DNA of 64,000 nucleotides from Agapetus fuscipes (GCA_951799405.1 OX637351.1:10138251-10202250); one strand, 5' to 3'. Shown: positions 10,560 to 21,935, counted from the first letter of the stretch. A program made the numbers and translations. The notes: generated by a model from the letters alone, not told the origin.

Positions 10560-11750
10560 CAATTTAAATTAAACAAAGGAGAAGAGTATTACAAGAGATT
10601 ATACAAAATTAAAAAAAAAAAACAATAGAAAGAAAATAAAAACTAAAAATAGTACCTAATGGGACACATAATTAAACAAAGTTGAAAGACAATAAAAAAA
10701 CTGTATATGCAATAAAGAAAAGTGACAAAAGATAACAGTAATATATCAAACATAAATGCAAGCGGTTAAGCTGCATTAACTTTATTGATATTATAGGTGG
10801 TTGTAAATAAAAAGCAGGACTAAAAAAATATAACCTTTATTTTTTATGTATTTTAATGTCATAGTGTCGTTGATCAGTACAATATCTTTTATAGTAATCA
10901 GCATATGAATTAAATTGTGACGTCACACTGTTGGGGAAAAGGCAAAAAAATATTTTATTATTGGTAGCTAAGTTCCGTTGTTACCAAGTTTGCTAAATAA
11001 AAAGTTCTGAATTCAAATTAGCGTTTTAGTTCATTCAAAAATATAGTATCAATTTTATTCCGTGATCTGTGGTTACAATGTTTACCTATCTCTCAAAAAA
11101 CTTTTCACTGAATCTTTTAGATTTTTAAAGGCTAAGAACAGTGTCATTGAGCAGCCATAATAACTTTGATAAAAAACAAAATAAACTTCAACGCAACAGA
11201 AGAATTATCTGTCAAACGGAATTTGAAAATGGAACATCCCGCCCAAAGTGACAGCTACTAATTTAACGTTATGCTCTCCATTTGGACTGTACCTTTTTTT
11301 TTTTTTTTATCTTATTGTCGGCATTTCGTGTTCTCTACTGCACGTCAGAAGCTAATTTTCTTATTTTCTTGCATCGCAAATAGCTCGGCGTCCCATTTTC
11401 CTTTACAGAATGCTGGTAAAGTCGGTCACTACGGCCAACTCCAGCTTTTTGAGTGAGGTTGGGCGCGAACGACGTTAAATCTAAAATTAAAATAGAAAGA
11501 TCGAGAAGGAGTTGCTAAAGCGTGGGCCGCAGACGGGGCGATAGCGATTGCTCTGTTTTTATTACATTTCCTAATCATTTTTGTTTTAGAGCGACCTTTG
11601 CTTTCTCACTCAACCATGACATGTGCGATTTGAGTTTTCTTTGATTTTATATTTAAGCATCACATTAGTTATATTATCTAGATTTTTGGCAGAAACTAAG
11701 TATCACAAAATTTAAGTTTATTACAATTTCTTTCATATCAGTATATCAGT
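10560..11750. other. Intergenic, with one family G repeat
   Basis: 10915-11010 matches dispersed repeat family G (TTGTGACGTCAC core). The rest is AT-rich, with a T14-15 tract near 11288 and no recognisable gene. Confidence 0.5.
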
Positions 11751-11752
11751 TC

Positions 11753-11998
11753 ATTGACTTAAAGGTTGATATGAGGATGACCACCCATACCGTAAAAAAT
11801 GGTTCACTATGCCAATGTCCCCCCTGTTTCATGAAAGGTCGGCAGAAGTTTATGTTCATGTGAGGTTTGATTTATTTTTAGTGTACACATGCAGCATGTG
11901 TAAGCGCGAACTTACATGTGCCTGCTTCTGAGCATACTTACATTTTAACTATGAGACTTAAATGTCAACATATCTATGCAGCTTTGATTGTAGATTAT
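11753..11998 (+). repeat. Family A LINE 3' tail
   Basis: Diverged plus-orientation copy, from ATTGACTTAAAGGTTGATATG to 'cagctttgattgtagatta'. Confidence 0.8.
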
Positions 11999-12054
11999 AC
12001 CGAGAACGACGGATGCTTTATAAAAATATAAATATTAGTAAAACAAAATTCACA

Positions 12055-12292
12055 TCGCCACCTCAGCTGTTTCACTGATTTGAGAAATCGTGGATAAATC
12101 ATTATCTTGGGAGTAACTTCTCGCGAGTGAACTAATTAGAAGGAAGTGCTCATGACGAACTTGGAAACTACAAGATTTTCACAATTTTTTAGTGTTTTCT
12201 ATCGAAGAAAATAGGAAAACAAGTGCATTCATCTGAGATACCCATGTTAGCTTAAAATGCCACTTATTCAGATGGTTTAACCTTTAAGGTAT
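12055..12292 (-). mobile_element. MITE family H, copy 1
   Basis: Shares 'aagaaaataggaaaacaagtgc', 'tgagatacccatgttag' and the end 'aacctttaaggt' (complemented) with copies at 23.1 and 44.0 kb. About 240 bp, non-coding. Confidence 0.7.
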
Positions 12293-12344
12293 CGATGTGT
12301 AAGCTTTCACACGATCCAGAGCCATATTATTCATATATTATATA

Positions 12345-12575
12345 AACAGAGGTAGTGTGAATGGAAAAAGAGGTAAGGGACGACCGAGAAAAGTATGGAG
12401 GGATCAGATTGAGGAGATTGTGAAAGAATGGGAAATATACAAAGCGAGCGTAAAAGAAGAAAATGTATGAAAAAGGCGATGGAAATGTATGAATTGAAAG
12501 AGGTCTGTAAGGATAGGAAGAAATAGAGGCAGCTCTGCAGAGGCTCTAGCCAATGGCGACAGAGTTACAGTTACA
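12345..12575 (+). mobile_element. LINE ORF C-terminal remnant (RTE-like)
   Basis: Reading through frameshifts gives a GKGRPRKVWRDQIEEI...WEIYKAS...KKAMEMYELKEVCKDRKK series, parallel to the end of the 31.1-31.8 kb ORF. It ends in a short ACAGTT-type repeat (about 12560). Confidence 0.75.
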
Positions 12576-12897
12576 GAGTGTACTATTCGGCGATCCCACA
12601 CATTTCGCGTCCGGATCCAGACTATTGTAAGTTGATCTCTCCTGCACCACATAGTGTCGTCATTTTGTTGTTTTATAGCCGCAGATAAAGCGGATTATCG
12701 CTTGAGGGATGCAAGCGAGAGTCTATGCTGGAGACGCCATCTATAATATGTACATGTAGGCTGACTTGGACGATGGAAATAGACGCTTGCTCTCTTTTAT
12801 TTCGGAAAAAACAAACTTCTCAAACCAAGGTACCTACATGGGGAAATTCTCAGTATTAGTTAATCTGATGATACATCAGTCAAATCGGCCCCCGCCG

Positions 12898-13144
12898 TCT
12901 AAATCTAAGCTGTAAAGATATATTTCATTTAAGATTCATATTAAACGCAGTCCCACAAGCAGACATGTATAAGTTCGCGCGAACACTCATGCCGCATGTG
13001 GGCCTACAATATAAAAACCCAATCTCAAATGAACATAAGCCCTGCAACTCTTGCCGACCTTCCCTGAAACAGGGGTCACATTGGCAAAGTAAGCCATTGT
13101 TTAAAGTATGGGTGGTCCGCCTCATACCAACCGATAAGTCAAGG
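12898..13144 (-). repeat. Family A LINE 3' tail, near full length
   Basis: Reverse-orientation copy, from CTAAATCTAAGCTGTAAAG to 'ccgataagtcaagg'. Confidence 0.85.
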
Positions 13145-13149
13145 AATAC

Positions 13150-13690
13150 AAGCAATTAATTACAAACCAATACTAAACAATTAAAACCTACAAAACATAT
13201 TCTATAAAAAAGTGAAGATTGATTTTTTTAAAGCCTCAAGCTTAAACGCCAGCATTACAGATCAACCGCTATTTTTTCTTTAACTTTCTATATTTGTTGT
13301 AAATATAGAATAGGTTTTTGGTAATGTGAGTTGTAAAATACTATAATACCAACTATAAACAATTCTTAATGTTAAAAAAAAAAAAGTAACATAGCCGGGT
13401 TGCTAAGGCAAAGCCTAACAGATTTTCAATATTACAATATTATCCAACAACTATTCACCTTGTTGAAAATATGTTTTCTACCTTTAAAACAAATAATAAA
13501 AAAAACGCGCTGTAATTCAACATTAAAACACATTTCCAATACATAATAACGCACTAAGAATATTTACGAAAATCAGCACAAATTTCAAACTAGATATTTT
13601 TTCTCGGCAGGCAATTGCCACACCTGTATCTGTCAAGGGTTTCAGAAGCAACCAATCACAAAACAGTTGCTAGCCTTTTCCGTAGCAGCC
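13150..13690. other. AT-rich intergenic sequence
   Basis: Includes a short family G-like piece ('catagccgggttgctaaggcaa', about 13390). No gene seen. Confidence 0.5.
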
Positions 13691-13691
13691 C

Positions 13692-14003
13692 GACAGTGTG
13701 ACGTCGCTGTCGATGGTATTTGTTCCAAGTCCATTTCAGTACCCGTTCTATTTCCGCCCTGACTTCACCGTTTCGGAAGCGCTGCCTCCGAGTTTATGGT
13801 TTTCCCTCGTGGCCAATAATGAGCAACAATCTGCGGCGTCGTCGTGTACACAGCCAGCATGTGTACGCGTGAACACACACGTACACGAGCTCGTGTTCCA
13901 GAACAAACAAGCGCCGCGACGCTACGGGGGAAATCACGGCTCTAACAAGAGACGTTTATGGTCCACATTGACCACTAACGATACTGCCAACCCCACAGGA
14001 TAA
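13692..14003 (+). other. GC-richer island with an open frame, unassigned
   Basis: A 101-codon frame (first ATG at 13713, MVFVPSPFQYPF...) stands out from the AT-rich flanks. It has no domain I recognise, and the reading runs into 'ccaaccccacag', which resembles an acceptor site. It may be a promoter or 5' exon region, possibly of the PET-LIM gene downstream, but nothing links them directly. Confidence 0.25.
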
Positions 14004-14009
14004 CAATGA

Positions 14010-14885
14010 TAAATCTATGGTTTATTTCGTAGATGTTTATTACCATTTCAAGTTCAGTCTCTATGAACGTGTATGTGTGTGTCAGTACATACTGCAGGTG
14101 TACTATAGGTACCTACACAAGAAAATAGTACCTACTTCCAAGTTTGCATACTATTTCTCGTAGCGATTTTTTAAGCCTTAATTTTTAATTTATCATTTAG
14201 ATAAATATAATCAATACACCCACCTGATTTTTTTTTCGTTTATGTCAATCTTACACCATAAAACTCATAAAAAGTTAAACATGTTCATAGAATAATTGAT
14301 AACTTATTATTTATTTATTTTAAACTAAGGAACCCCGAAAACGCTACAGTATCAATGGAAATGTGTATTTTATGTGTCCAAAAGTCGTAGGAGATATTTA
14401 TTTCGTCAATAAATCCTCTTCGTGTTGTTTTCACCCGACCGTGTCGTATTTTGACACTCTTAAAATATTGTAGGTATATCAGAGTGCGTAGGTTCTTATA
14501 ATCCGCACGAAGATACATTAAAATTACATTTATATTTAAACTCAGATCAATAACTTTTCAGAAAAACATTAAAATCGAAAATATATCGATGAGCCATCGG
14601 ACTTTTATTATGACTTTTTCAAATGTATTTATTTCAGTTTTTGTTTTTCCGTCTAATGCCAAATGCATGGCATGTAAACACTGGCATCAACATATTCATC
14701 CTTTTAAAAATATGCATGAGACATTTTTAAATTACGAAAACTTCCAATTTTTTTTACTTTCTTGCTATAGCCGAAGGCTATAAAAGAAAGTTATGATTTG
14801 GTGTGAAAAAAAAATTTCGAGGTTTTCACGGAAATGAGTTGTCCTGGTGCAGGACATGCCAAAAAACACTATCTTTCAAAAACGT
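14010..14885. other. Unassigned intergenic sequence
   Basis: AT-rich, with short frames only. At 14766-14783 there is a small hairpin, 'tatagccgaaggctata'. Confidence 0.5.
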
Positions 14886-14890
14886 CCGTC

Positions 14891-14949
14891 TGTATGTATG
14901 TATGTATGTATGTATGTATGTATGTATGTATGTATGTATGTGTGTGTGT
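14891..14949. repeat. (GTAT)n microsatellite
   Basis: About 12 GTAT units are followed by a short (GT)n run. Confidence 0.95.
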
Positions 14950-15039
14950 CACTTTCCAAAGTATAAGACCTAGAGATACCAAATTTTGGCTACATCAACT
15001 TTTTTGGATATGTATTAAGTATGAATAACATGGCATTAC

Positions 15040-15580
15040 ACCAACTTGAAAATTCAAGATGGCTGCGATACAAAAAAAACATAAAATTGCACTTTGCTCA
15101 AAAACGGCTCCAAGAATTTTTCTTAAATTTTCAGAGTTGCCACTAATTAATTTATAACTTAATAAATTAGTTATGGCAACACTCTTACTAATCTGTGTCT
15201 ATGGGCTGCCATATGAAAAAAACAAACGATTGTGATTTTCTCGAAAGTTAAGGGGTCAACAAAAATATAATGTTCCACAATATTATGGACAACATAAATT
15301 TCTACAAATTAACAAAAAAAATTTTTTGAAAAAATAAATATAAAGCACCGTTTACACGACCTGAAATTTTAAATCGAAAATATTACAAAAACCTATTAAA
15401 ATGCAAGATATTTAAATTTGTTTTAAATTTTATAGAAAGAACAAGCTTATTACTTTAATTCGTAATCATTTTTTTTTTACTTTTTTGAAAATTCAAGATG
15501 GCTTCCGAAGAGCTGAAAATTTAAAATGCGATTTTCTCAAAAACGGCTCCGACGTTTTTTCTTAATATTTTTGTGAATCC
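15040..15580. repeat. Diverged internal direct repeat, 'gaaaattcaagatggct' blocks
   Basis: A block of about 95 bp, with 'gaaaattcaagatggct' and 'ctcaaaaacggctcc...tttttctta', occurs at 15043-15140 and again at 15486-15575. In both cases it lies in a region of short T/A-rich phrases and 'atataaaagaaa' units. No protein frame. Confidence 0.7.
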
Positions 15581-15999
15581 ATTTATATAATAGTGCTATC
15601 TAATAATTATAATAATTTCTTCATCATAATCTCGGTTTAGGGAGTTGCCATATAAAAGAAAAAAATAATGGAAAAATTCTCGGCAGTTAGAGGGTTAATA
15701 AAAAAATAATGTAGTGCAATGTAAAACAATAATAATAACCTATATATTGCCATCATTATTTTTTCCAAAAAGTGAATCAAAAGTATAGCCGCCATACAAA
15801 GTGAAAATTTTCCATACAAAATGTATTAGCAATTTTCTTGGTAGTCAAAGGGTTAAAAATAGATAAAAGGATGCCTTCTTAAAATTTTATAAATACCAAT
15901 AATAATCAGTCGTTACTTTTTCAAAATATAACTAAAAAGTTTACCCGCCATACAAAGTCCTAGTTTGCATACAGAAGGGTTCAATGACCATCTATAATA

Positions 16000-16205
16000 A
16001 TCTAGAATATAAGTTGCAATGAAATATTAACATTCAAAACTAATCTGAAATGCATGCTCACAAACAGGTACGTGTAAGTTCGCGCTTACGAATGCTGAAT
16101 TTGTACTTACAAATTAAAACCAAATCTCAAATGAACATAAAACCTGCAACTCTTGCCGACCTTCCTTGAAACAGGGGTGACATTAACAAAGTGAATTATT
16201 TTTAA
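16000..16205 (-). repeat. Family A LINE 3' tail
   Basis: Reverse-orientation diverged copy ('gccgaccttccttgaaacaggggtgacatt'). It abuts a plus-strand LINE remnant. Confidence 0.75.
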
Positions 16206-16214
16206 CACTTTGGG

Positions 16215-16907
16215 AGGACTGAGAAATGCGAGAAAATTGAGATAAGACTGAATGAAAAAAGAGTGGAGGTCGTGAAAGAATTTGATTATCTGGGAAGCAA
16301 GTTTGAGTCGAATGCGAAATTGACGAAATAATTGGAAAAGCGTGCTAGTAGAGGAAGAAGTGTAATGGAAACGATTGGAAGCATTACAAGGAATAGGAAA
16401 CTTACGAAGAATATGAGATCGGCGGTCCACAATTGTTGGTGGAATATTGGTTGGTGGAAGTGAGGCTTAATGAATGTGAGCTGAGTAAAGTATGTAAGTA
16501 CGGTTGAAATGGCTTACCTGAGAGCAATGGCTGGAAAGACACTGAGTGATAGAGTACGTAATGCTTGAGTGATGAACGAGTGTGGTATAAAAGAGAATAT
16601 GAGAATGAAAATACAAAAAAGTACGATGAGATGGTTCAGACATCTTGAAAGAATGGATGATGAACAACTAACGAAGAAAGTGTACAACGGAAATGTCAGA
16701 GGAAAGCGTGGAAGGGGAAGGCTGAGGAAAGAATGGTTAGACCAAATAGGTGAGATTGCGAAAGAATGGATCCTGCAGAGTGAGAATAAGAGAAGAGTAT
16801 GTATGAAAAAGGTGATGACAGCAAAAAGTGGAGGCGCATCTGCGGAGGTACCGGCCACCCCTAATGAAACGGTGGCAGGATACAGTACAGTACAGTACAG
16901 AAATCAG
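16215..16907 (+). mobile_element. RTE-like LINE 3' part, subfamily with (TACAG)n tail
   Basis: Broken frames translate to EFDYLGSKFESNAKLT, then MRWFRHLERMDDEQLTKKVY, RGRLRKEWLDQIGEIAKEW and NKRRVCMKKVMT. These are the same motifs in the same order as the 31.1-31.8 kb ORF. The 3' end differs, ending 'ggtaccggccacccctaatg' and (TACAG)n at 16884-16903. This is a second subfamily. A minus-strand piece of its 3' end lies at 42950-43025. Confidence 0.85.
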
Positions 16908-16929
16908 CTTCATACCAACCTATGAGTCG

Positions 16930-17045
16930 AGGATCTTTCTTGTGTAATTGGCGCTTTTTCCAGAGAAGACCAACCTCGCAGAGGACTCTTGAGGTGTGAT
17001 TTACACAAAACGGCGCTCACCAAATAAATCATCCAAATATTTTTT
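16930..17045 (+). repeat. 3' end of the 5S/tRNA-type SINE (family D)
   Basis: Contains 'ggcgctttttccagagaagacc', 'ctcttgaggtgtgattt' and 'cggcgctcaccaaataaatcatcc'. 5'-truncated. Confidence 0.8.
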
Positions 17046-17251
17046 ATTCAATTTATATGGCTATTTCCATACACGGGTATGCAGGTACACACCGCCGTGG
17101 AATAAAATTGATTTATTATCGATATATTATATTTTCATTGAAACTGCATAAGCTGGTAGATGAATATAGCTTTACATACGTCATACAGTGGGTTAATTTT
17201 TGCAAGAAAGTCGAGTGCAGATTCTGTGCAATTTATTTTAATTGATTGAAT

Positions 17252-17530
17252 TCCGGTCGATAGCTCAGTTGGTAGAGTGCATGCATTCCATACTAAGAGC
17301 TTCGTGTTTGAATCACACTGACAATGTAATAAATATTTTGCCGTTTCGGTGTTTATTTGAAAAATAAAATACAGTCAAGGCTTACTCAGCCTTCGCAAGA
17401 AATGAGTACCAGCTCCCCTGGGAGCTGGAAACCCCGCACTTTAATTGGAGTGTTTGGTGTAAGGCCGACCCCTTTTACTGCAAAATAAATAGGCTTCACT
17501 CGCCACAAATAAATCTCTTCGACGTGTCAG
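17252..17530 (+). mobile_element. tRNA-derived SINE, family C
   Basis: The head carries a pol III A box (TAGCTCAGTTGGTAGAGTG) and a diverged B box (GTGTTTGAATC). The shared body follows ('ccgtttcggtgtttattt', 'ggcttactcagcctt', 'aaataaataggcttcactcgcc'). Confidence 0.85.
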
Positions 17531-17675
17531 GGGAAAACGGGAAAATAACGGATCACAATTCATACTGCTCATAGACACACGATTACTGCCACATTTCTGT
17601 CGACAGTACCTACATATTATTATGTAAGCGGCAACTAGTTGGATCATAATGTGTCGCTGGCATTAAATGCCCTTT

Positions 17676-17995
17676 TATGCAACGCAACTAAGCTACACAT
17701 AGAGTATAACTTCTTGCCGCGTTATCCACGAAGTGTTTCGCATGTGGCGAGTTGAACCTATTTATTTTTAAGATAAGGGGGCCAACCCTTTCAGTTAAAG
17801 TGGGGGTCTCCCAGCTCCCGAGAGGGCTGGCACTCATTTCTTGTGAAGGCTGAGTAAACCTTGCCAGTATTTTGTTTTGGGACTTGAAATAAACATCGAA
17901 AAGGGAAATCATTTTGACCCCTCGGCGGGATTTGAATCCGAGCTCACGGCATGGAATGCATGCACTCTAGCAACTGAGCTATCAACCGGACAATG
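17676..17995 (-). mobile_element. tRNA-derived SINE, family C, full length
   Basis: From 'gcaacgcaactaagctacac' to the tRNA-like head, whose complement ends 'atcaaccgga'. It forms an inverted pair with the copy at 17252. Confidence 0.85.
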
Positions 17996-18315
17996 TAATC
18001 GCCATATTTGATATCTTTAATATTTTGTAATTAAGATGTAAAATATTAATTTATTAAAATTCTTGGGGTGCTTTCTATTTCCGATTAAGGATTACGGCAG
18101 CCTGTATTTACAAGTATTTGGAATTTACACTTTCCAGTATGAATCATATTCTATCGTCTCGTTGCTGTAACTTTGTGACTTTTCTTTAGAGTGGACCATT
18201 ACCCCTAATATAAAGCAGGCGCGTGCATAGGATATGGGCAAATACATTTCAGAATATTAAAAAAATATTCCGTTCCTTTAAAATAACTCAAATAGCAAGA
18301 CTGTCACTGTCACTG

Positions 18316-18890
18316 TCCGGTCGATAGCTCAGTTGGTAGAGTGTGTAACGAGATGAGTTTGTTTGTTTGGTAGAATGGAACATTGTATTTAAATTTGAAT
18401 GGAAAAAGGAAAACAAAAGAATGCAGAAAGAGGGAAGAAGCTTGCCTGGCGTGAGAGCCACAAGCATGTGTAATTAAGAATAATTAATATTATTGTGCTG
18501 TGGTTTATTGTGTATACATTGTGAAAGGAATAAAAGTAAACATATTAAAGTGGCTGTTACATTATTAATTGTGTCAATCAGCAGGACAGAGGAAAAACCC
18601 TCACAAGTGCTTGCATTCTTTCCGAAAGTACGGGTTCAAATCCACACCGAAGGTGTTAGAACTGATTTCCCGTTTCAGTGTTTATATCAAAACCCGAAAT
18701 AAAATACCGGCATGGTTTACTCATCCTTCACAAGAAATGAGTACCAGTCCCCTCGAGAGCTGGGAAACTCCCACTTCAACTGAAGTGATTGGCGTAAGGC
18801 TGGCTCCTTATCTGTAAAAAAATAGGTTCCACTCGCCACATGCGAAAGCCTTCGGGGATAAAGTGGTTATACTGTACGTGTAGCGTAGTA
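18316..18890 (+). mobile_element. tRNA-derived SINE, family C, split by a solo LTR
   Basis: The head to the A box occupies 18316-18343. The rest, from 'agtgcttgcattc' with B box GGTTCAAATCC, occupies 18606-18890. The insertion lies exactly between the A and B boxes. Confidence 0.85.
18344..18605. repeat. Solo LTR (262 bp) with AGTG target duplication
   Basis: The segment starts TGTAACGAG and ends CCTCACA, giving TG...CA ends. It is flanked by AGTG on both sides (18340-18343 and 18606-18609). An AATAAA lies near 18529. Removing it restores the continuous SINE, which fixes both boundaries. The size and 4-bp duplication suit a Gypsy-type element, but no internal region is present. Confidence 0.85.
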
Positions 18891-19208
18891 GCGTTTTTTT
18901 TTATTATTAAAGTAGTAAAATAAATCTTCACAACGTCAATACACACACCCTTAAACCTCAAAATTATGTTTTTATCTGAAACAAATTGAATGTTTTCTCT
19001 AATGTTCACTGAATGTTTGTCACAATGTTTGTTGAAATGAAGATGCGCCAAACCACTTGACTCCTGACTCATCGTCAGGTAATTAGGTACGAGTATAACA
19101 TAAAACAGAGATACGTTATCACACTTTAAGTCATTTCATAACTTCACTAGATCATGGTCAATATTCAGAGATAATATAAGGTTGTCATATCCTTATTGCT
19201 CTACCTGT

Positions 19209-19393
19209 ACCCTGAGTACGAGTTTTTTCACTTTACTCGAAGTATTGTGTATTCGAGAAAAATGTATGTGAACTTGCAGCCCTGGCAAAAAAGGGTTCGA
19301 AACTTGTTTTGCCAGGGGTGCTTTACAAGTTCACATACATTTTTCTCGCATACACAATACTTCGAGTAAAGTGAAACAACTCGTACTCAGGGT
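19209..19393. mobile_element. Foldback MITE, arms about 70 bp
   Basis: ACCCTGAGTACGAGTT at the left end is matched by the complement ending CTCGTACTCAGGGT. The arms ('cactttactcgaagtattgtg...') pair almost perfectly around 'ttgccagg' inner repeats. The same terminal motif appears at the right end of the large foldback element at 62.1-63.05 kb. Confidence 0.85.
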
Positions 19394-19432
19394 CCTGTTC
19401 TTATCTGAGTTTAAAAAAAAAACGTGACGTGG

Positions 19433-19562
19433 CTAAGCTGCACATAAAGTGTAACTTCTTGCCGCGTTCTTCCCGTAAGGATCGGATCGCATGTGGCGAG
19501 TTCGAACCCGAGCTCTCGGCATGGAATGCAAGCACTCTACCAACTGAGCTGTCTACCGGACG
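19433..19562 (-). repeat. Family C SINE, internally deleted
   Basis: The two ends ('ctaagctgcacataaagtg' and the complemented tRNA-like head) are present, but the middle is missing. Confidence 0.8.
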
Positions 19563-19724
19563 ACTTCTTCAAATACTAAGGCCCGGTATTTTCAAGTTAA
19601 GTAAAGTTAACTAAAATGCAAATTTAGTAAAATCTTAATAAATGTTGTACCTACTCACCGAATTTCACCAGTAGGTAATAATGAAGTAAGTATCATTATT
19701 TTCAAGGTGGCGTCGTTGGTTAGG

Positions 19725-19920
19725 ATACATTAAAATTGTTAGGTTTAGGTTGGAATTACGGTCGTTTGACATATTTTTGAAGATATACGTCTTCAGGAGA
19801 CACCCTCTCATCCTCAGTCGTCGTGCAGAGATGGTTTCTCCTGAAGACGTTAGCTACGTCGCTAACAAAACGTCGAGAGTAATATAAGTTCTCTTATAAC
19901 GATTCGTCTCATATCGGATT
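19725..19920. mobile_element. Penelope-like terminal fragment with inverted hammerhead-like halves
   Basis: The 'atgtcaaacgaccgtaattcc' block and the 'ctgaagacg' core occur in both orientations here. The same blocks recur at 34.73-34.92 kb. No coding sequence. Confidence 0.5.
19836..19879 (+). ncRNA. Hammerhead-like motif with GUC site, core decayed
   Basis: Stem I UUCUC, core CUGAAGA, one unpaired C, stem II GUUAGC/GCUAAC, then AAAA where GAAA is expected, palindromic ACGU, GUC site, and stem I GAGAG. Stem I pairs. The G to A change in the conserved GAAA should inactivate it. Confidence 0.5.
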
Positions 19921-19925
19921 AATAA

Positions 19926-20378
19926 TGTTACGTTTTTTCCGAGGGTCCTTAATTAAAACACAAGTTCAACACAAGTTAGCCATACAGTTTATTTACACAG
20001 ACTTTCTTACAATAGATTAATTTTAACAGACTTATTTTAACAGATTTATTTTAACACACTTATTTATTTCGTACAGATTACAGTTATTTTACACCATATT
20101 GGTCGCCCTAGTAACTAGATATTCCTCTGTGTGAGTGCTTTGAAAGACTACTCGCTCCAGCCGATTGTCACCCTTCTTATAGCGGAACCTAGGGGCCATT
20201 CCAGCAAGCCCTAGAAAGTTCCACCACCACACTTGTATAGACGATTCTGGACATATTTATTTCTTGAAGAGTCCATTTTCTACCCACATACACACCTTAC
20301 AACTACAATCGTCTGGGCCAGAACATTCTCTCAAAACACACGTACACCAATAAGCATCTACCAGTGTATTTCGTTACA
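19926..20378. repeat. Solo LTR (453 bp) with ATAA target duplication
   Basis: The ends TGTTACG and CGTTACA are inverted repeats, and ATAA flanks both sides (19922-19925 and 20379-20382). T-rich 'ttattttaaca' units inside suggest the LTR may be in minus orientation. No internal retrotransposon sequence adjoins. Confidence 0.7.
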
Positions 20379-20639
20379 ATAAATTGTAGCTGTGTATTTA
20401 TTATTATTGTAAACACATTAAAATTGCCTCCAGTTTTCCAGCTTTATGGCGGTTAGACATCTGATTTTTTTAGCTAGTGTTTCTTTTAAAGCTTTTGAAT
20501 GGTATTGTAATCATTTCTATGATTTGGAACGGTGCTTGACACTTCGGGTTTGTTCGGTGTTCAATAAACTCGAACTGGAGTATCTTGGATAAACTGAAGT
20601 TGTTTTGTTTATAATCAAACGGAGCTTCTTTAGACCTTT

Positions 20640-21181
20640 TCGCATATCGATAGAATGAATGATGAAGGACTGACGAAGAGAGTACCTATACATTGCAAGA
20701 ATGCATGGACGTCGTGGTAGAGGAAGACCGAGAAAGGTATGGATGGACCACATTCCTGAAAATACAGCGAATGAATGTTGATATCCAGAGTCATCATAAA
20801 AGAAAAGCTTGTATTAAAAAAGGCTATGATTTTGAATGAAATGAACAAAGTATGCAAAGACCGAAAAGAATGCGGCTTATGTATCTGCAATATTGCTGAC
20901 TTTAAAATCTTAAATATTGATTTCCATTGTTATTTTGTCTATCTTTCTTTTTCAATTTCTTGTCTATTTGTTACATACAAAATTTGTACTACGTAGGTTG
21001 GTATGAGGCTGACTGGAAAAATTGATTCACTTTTCCGATATCCCCCAAGTTTTGTATTTAAAAAAAGGGTTTTAAATTTATTATTTCACATGCAGAATGT
21101 ATAAACGCGAACTTGTCGGCTTGCAGGCGCACATTAAATACGAGCCTTATATGCCAATTTATTTTTGCAACTTGGGTTATA
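20640..21181 (+). mobile_element. RTE-like LINE 3' part with diverged family A tail
   Basis: The ORF end is readable in broken frames (DRMNDEGLTKRV, RRGRGRPRKVWMDHI, KACIKKAMILNEMNKVCKDRKECGL). An AT-rich spacer and then 'taggttggtatgaggctga' follow. With the 29.5-kb copy, this shows that family A repeats are the 3' end of this LINE. Confidence 0.85.
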
Positions 21182-21188
21182 AATGGAT

Positions 21189-21432
21189 AATCCATATGGT
21201 ATGAGGCTGACCACCCATACGTAAAAAATGGTTCACTTTGCCAATGTCACCCCTGTTTCAGGGAAGGTCGGCATGAATTGCGCAGGGCTTATGTTCATTT
21301 GAGATTGTTTTTTTTATATTGTAGGTCCATTTGCGGCATGTGTGAGTGCAAAATTGTGCGTGCTGCTTGTGGGAATGCATTTAATATGAATCTCAAATGA
21401 TACATATCTTTGAAACTTAGATTTAGATTAGT
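21189..21432 (+). repeat. Family A LINE 3' tail, near full length
   Basis: Directly follows the previous copy in the same orientation, ending 'acttagatttagatta'. Confidence 0.85.
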
Positions 21433-21439
21433 GGCCTAC

Positions 21440-21690
21440 CCATTCTCGAAATTGTATGCACGTCCCTGGTAGTGGATACGTCAAAACAATGCCAGCACGT
21501 TGTCCAGAAGTCGGTAGAGCAGTTTACACCTTGCAGTCATCTGTCGACTGTCGGCGAGCGTTATCGTGCTGCGGAGCCAGTCGCCGGGACAGTGGCATTG
21601 AAAGTTGCTTACAAACAAGCTAGGACACGGGACAGAGCCATTGTCACTGGCATATCAACTGTCATCCTATCAACACATCAATAGCGTGAC
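21440..21690 (+). other. GC-richer stretch, unassigned
   Basis: A 70-codon frame (21472-21684, GTG start only) is somewhat GC-rich but has no recognisable motif and no supporting splice sites. Confidence 0.2.
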
Positions 21691-21804
21691 GATCTTTCAA
21701 GTGTGAATAAAAAAATCCGTTTAAAAATCACGTGCGTTGTGTGTGTAAACAAATCATCTACCATTTAAAAAAAATACTAATAGAATCATTATTTAAAAAA
21801 ATTC

Positions 21805-21935
21805 AATAGACCCACCACATGAATTGGCATAGACAAAGTTGTGACGTCACTAGGGAAAAAGGGTTGGTCAGTGAGAACTGTTGTCCCATTCAAGTGTAAC
21901 GTTTGCCCGCCGAGAAAAAAATTGTAAGATACATT
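21805..21935 (+). repeat. Dispersed repeat family G
   Basis: Consensus blocks: 'gaattggcatagacaaa', TTGTGACGTCAC, 'agggaaaa', 'gtgtaacgtttgcccgccgagaaaa'. Further copies lie at 22190-22355, 38900-39035, 43075-43220, 46505-46660 and 61735-61890. Confidence 0.75.

Noticed and set aside
14891..14949. CRISPR-like or satellite array
   Set aside because: A simple GTAT microsatellite. No spacers.
16514..16858. Minus-strand 114-codon frame
   Set aside because: It is the complement of a LINE ORF remnant that has recognisable motifs on the plus strand.
17252..17330. Possible functional tRNA gene (A and B boxes)
   Set aside because: The sequence continues into the shared SINE body, the B box is altered and the cloverleaf cannot close. 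It is the head of a family C SINE.
21472..21684. Open frame in a GC-richer stretch as a gene
   Set aside because: No ATG start, no recognised motif and no splice sites in phase. Kept only as an unassigned stretch.
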